From Odontesthes bonariensis (taxonomy: Eukaryota > Chordata > Actinopteri > Atheriniformes > Atherinopsidae), in assembly GCF_027942865.1 (NCBI RefSeq), contig NC_134525.1, positions 20,645,657 to 20,709,656 of the forward strand: 64,000 nt of DNA, read 5' to 3'. Below the pieces are notes generated by a model. It worked only from the letters and a program-made list of their open reading frames with translations. It did no database searches and had not been told where the DNA came from. Shown piece by piece: positions 61,681 to 64,000 of this stretch (its first letter is position 1; every line of letters begins with the position of its first letter). Position numbers and translations under genes: made by a program.

Positions 61681-62265
61681 AAGATTTACTCCGTCATGGA
61701 CTGGCGACCTGTCCAGGGTATACCCTGCCTGTCGCCCAATGACAGCTGGGATAGGCTCCAGCCCCTCCATGCCCATTGTCGCATATATGCTACAAACCGT
61801 TTGACTCAATCAACCAGCTGAGCTAGCATCTTTATTCCCCCAATGCCGGTTAGTTCATTTTCACTAGGGACCTAGGAACCTTTATATATATAAATATGTA
61901 AAAAAAAAAAGGGTGAATAAAAAAAACATTGTTTTTTCACTGTTATATTACTGTGTTGTTGTTATCTTATTATTGACCATTTAGCCTGGTGTTGCAAATA
62001 AGCAACATACCAAATTACATACAAAACATAACAAATTGACTCCAAATTAACCAGGATGCCTGTTGTCGCAAATTTGCAACATACCAAAATTTCTATTTAT
62101 TTTTTGTGCAAAAGTTAAATTAATAATCTCAGCATTATTTACCATCTACTTAAAGACTAAAACACAAACAAAACATTTTTCTTTATATACAGCTATATAA
62201 ATTCAGGCGTTAAGGGGTTAAGTGGGTATGGAAAATGGATGGATGCATGATGGACAAGATTTACT
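61681..62265 (+). mobile_element. L2-type retroposon 3' end, interrupted by a nested insertion
   Basis: The piece ATGGACTGGCGACCTGTCCA … AGCTGGGATAGGCTCCAGCC (61696-61764) is the conserved 3' region of teleost L2-type retroposons. The matching end of the element, GGGTATGGAAAATGGATGGATG, appears only at about 62224-62245. The 10-mer AAGATTTACT flanks the whole unit at 61681-61690 and 62256-62265, consistent with a target-site duplication. About 440 bp of unrelated sequence separates the two parts. Orientation is plus. Confidence 0.7.
61775..62208. mobile_element. nested insertion of unknown type with palindromic units
   Basis: This stretch splits the L2-type end. It contains three related imperfect palindromes: TTGTCGCATATATGCTACAA (61776-61795), TGTTGCAAATAAGCAACA (61990-62007) and TTGTCGCAAATTTGCAACA (62063-62081). 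The last two share the following ATACCAAA. No coding capacity. Possibly a nonautonomous DNA transposon; boundaries are approximate. Confidence 0.45.
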
Positions 62266-62905
62266 ACATATATGTATATATATATAATTATATATTTTCA
62301 TGTCCAAAAGTGTCATGGACATGAAAAAAAACATGTTACTGTAAAAGCTGAGTGTGGTTTAACGAATAAATAAATACATACACTATTTGTGTCCATATGA
62401 AGCATATATTTTGAAGAAACCACAACTTGTCCTCTGAGACCACTACTTGATAGCCTTCATTTGACAGATGATTTGAGTTCTGTTATCTTTGGCAAAATCT
62501 ACATAACTAAATTGAAGCTGCTTTTCTATCTCTTTGTGAACAAATGTTGATCCAGTGATCTTCTGATCTTGCATTCATGTTTGGTCTGCCTAACTGTGCT
62601 GAGGATACAGCTGCAATTTCCACAAAGGACCATGCACTGAACCCTCAGAAACTCTAAGCACAGCTCTGATTTGACACTGAAAAAGACTTTCTTTGCTAAG
62701 AATAAATATATGACTTGTGACACTTTCCCTTAGTTCAGATGTTTCTTTTTACTACAACTTAGTGAGCAATGCTCTGTAGGAAACGTGAGGCAAAGCCATA
62801 TTTAGAAGCTGTGAACACATTTCTGATAAGCAATGATGACCTTTTGTACAAAGGAGATAAAATGGCTAATTTAGCCCATTTTGACTGCAGAACTTGATGT
62901 ATTTC

Positions 62906-63017
62906 ATCATCTTAAGTATCTATCCATTCATTTTCTATACCGCTGAATCCGTCGGTCGGGTCGCGGGGGGGCTGGAGCCTATCCCAGCAGTCAATGGGCG
63001 AGAATCATCTTAAGTAT
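62906..63017 (-). mobile_element. 5'-truncated L2-type retroposon with 14 bp target-site duplication
   Basis: Element 62920-63003 read on the minus strand gives CTCGCCCATTGACTGCTGGG, ATAGGCTCCAGCCCCCCCGC and CAGCGGTATAGAAAATGAAT, the L2-type 3' end. It is flanked by identical ATCATCTTAAGTAT at 62906-62919 and 63004-63017. The insert is only 84 bp, so it is severely 5'-truncated. Confidence 0.9.
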
Positions 63018-63019
63018 TT

Positions 63020-64000
63020 CCTCTTAATTGTATTTGCAATAATTATTGTGTTTTTATTTGTGTATGTTTGGTTTATTCTAAATATGTAATATTTCTAGCA
63101 AAATATTTGAACTTTATGATAAATGAGACAGACTTTTAGACCATACTCTGCAATTTTCTGTTTGGTTACTCAGTGAAAACCTAATTACGGTTTCCACAAT
63201 ATGATTATCATTTCCATTTACAGTGTGACCCGAGAGGCCCAAAAGATACACAGGCTGCAGGCTGTTGTGAGGAGTGGTTTCCAGTCCCAGCTGACTGTCT
63301 CTGTTTGACGCTGAATTCAAAATTTAGTGTCTTTAAGGAGTCACTATTGGTTGGATTGTGTGAGCCGTGCAAAGTTGGCCAAGTTATTTCCTTGTAAATA
63401 ATCCTGATTTTACCTTATTTTATTCCATACATTAGTAACAAAAATTTTGGACGATTGATCATCTTCCCTGTGAGAGGTCGCCTTGCAGGTTAGTTTGGCC
63501 TTCAGTGTACATAGACCTTTATGATCCAGATATCCTCGCTTCTCCTGAGAGGCCCTTATCTATTTGCTCAAGCGCACAAAGGAAACTTTTAGAAGGAGGA
63601 CAAGAAGGTAACCATACAGATGCAACTCTTTGGAAAGACCATTCTTCTTTTTTCGTTGCTTGAAAGGGGTATGAGACTCAGATATATCAGGGTTACGTGT
63701 CATTTCTATTTTATGGATATCAGTTTTGTGTGCATTTCTATTGCAAGGCCTAAAGTTATTTTCTTTAAAAAAATAAAAATAAGTGTAATGAAGTTTTTCT
63801 TTTTGCTACTGCCTCTCTATCTGTTTTCATTCTTAGCCCCTGCTGCTAAGAATAGTCTGTTGGATGATTTTTATACATGATGAGGAGTCTTCATGAGAAA
63901 AATTATCATCGCTCATCACAGGGCCAACACAGAGACAAACAACCATGTATACTCACCCCAAGGAGTCAATTTAGAGTCACCAATTAACCTAACATAAATA
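63020..64000. other. gene-free right edge
   Basis: No gene, RNA or repeat is recognised with support. Confidence 0.4.

Noticed and set aside
1..64000. CRISPR arrays, bacterial operons, rRNA and tRNA genes
   Set aside because: None seen. The DNA has vertebrate introns and repeats, the only tRNA-like sequence is the decayed SINE head near 4403, and simple repeats are microsatellites without spacers.

Overview
The window looks like nuclear DNA of a teleost fish. Genes are split by short GT-AG introns, untranslated regions are long and AT-rich, there are many di- and tetranucleotide microsatellites, and the dispersed repeats are of fish type (tRNA-derived SINE-like and L2-type 3' ends). Two genes are recognised with confidence: insig1 (+ strand, coding 11832-17012, 251 aa) and the homeobox gene en2 (+ strand, coding 32250-34874, 268 aa). 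Their order and orientation match the INSIG1-EN2 block of human chromosome 7q36.

Layout. 1-11300 has no recognisable gene; it holds a SINE fragment, a degraded interspersed repeat, a tiny poly(T) insertion with target-site duplication and a few complex islands that could be conserved regulatory elements. 11340-20030 is insig1 with a GC-rich promoter carrying SRE-like and CCAAT motifs, a noncoding first exon, five coding exons and a ~3 kb 3' UTR. 20030-31700 is an intergenic desert with several enhancer-like islands. 31740-36865 is en2, with two coding exons. 37-46 kb holds microsatellites, more islands and weak minus-strand exon candidates. 46.5-59 kb appears to contain a minus-strand multi-exon gene that I cannot identify; several exons are linked by intact splice sites and compatible phases, with a CpG-rich promoter near 58.7-59.0 kb. 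59-64 kb is repeat-bearing intergenic DNA, including two L2-type insertions in opposite orientation, one of them with a nested insertion.

The most unusual structure is a near-perfect inverted repeat at 50930-51593: arms of about 290 bp, about 98-99 % identical by eye, with an 84 bp loop. Each arm carries a complete splice-competent exon. The left-arm copy is in sense orientation within the unidentified minus-strand gene, so its pre-mRNA should fold this exon into a long duplex.

Functionally the two named genes are unrelated: Insig1 is an ER sterol-feedback protein, En2 a midbrain-hindbrain patterning transcription factor. Their linkage is best explained by old synteny and by en2 regulatory DNA spread across the intergenic regions. 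Statements about conservation are inference, because no alignment could be run.
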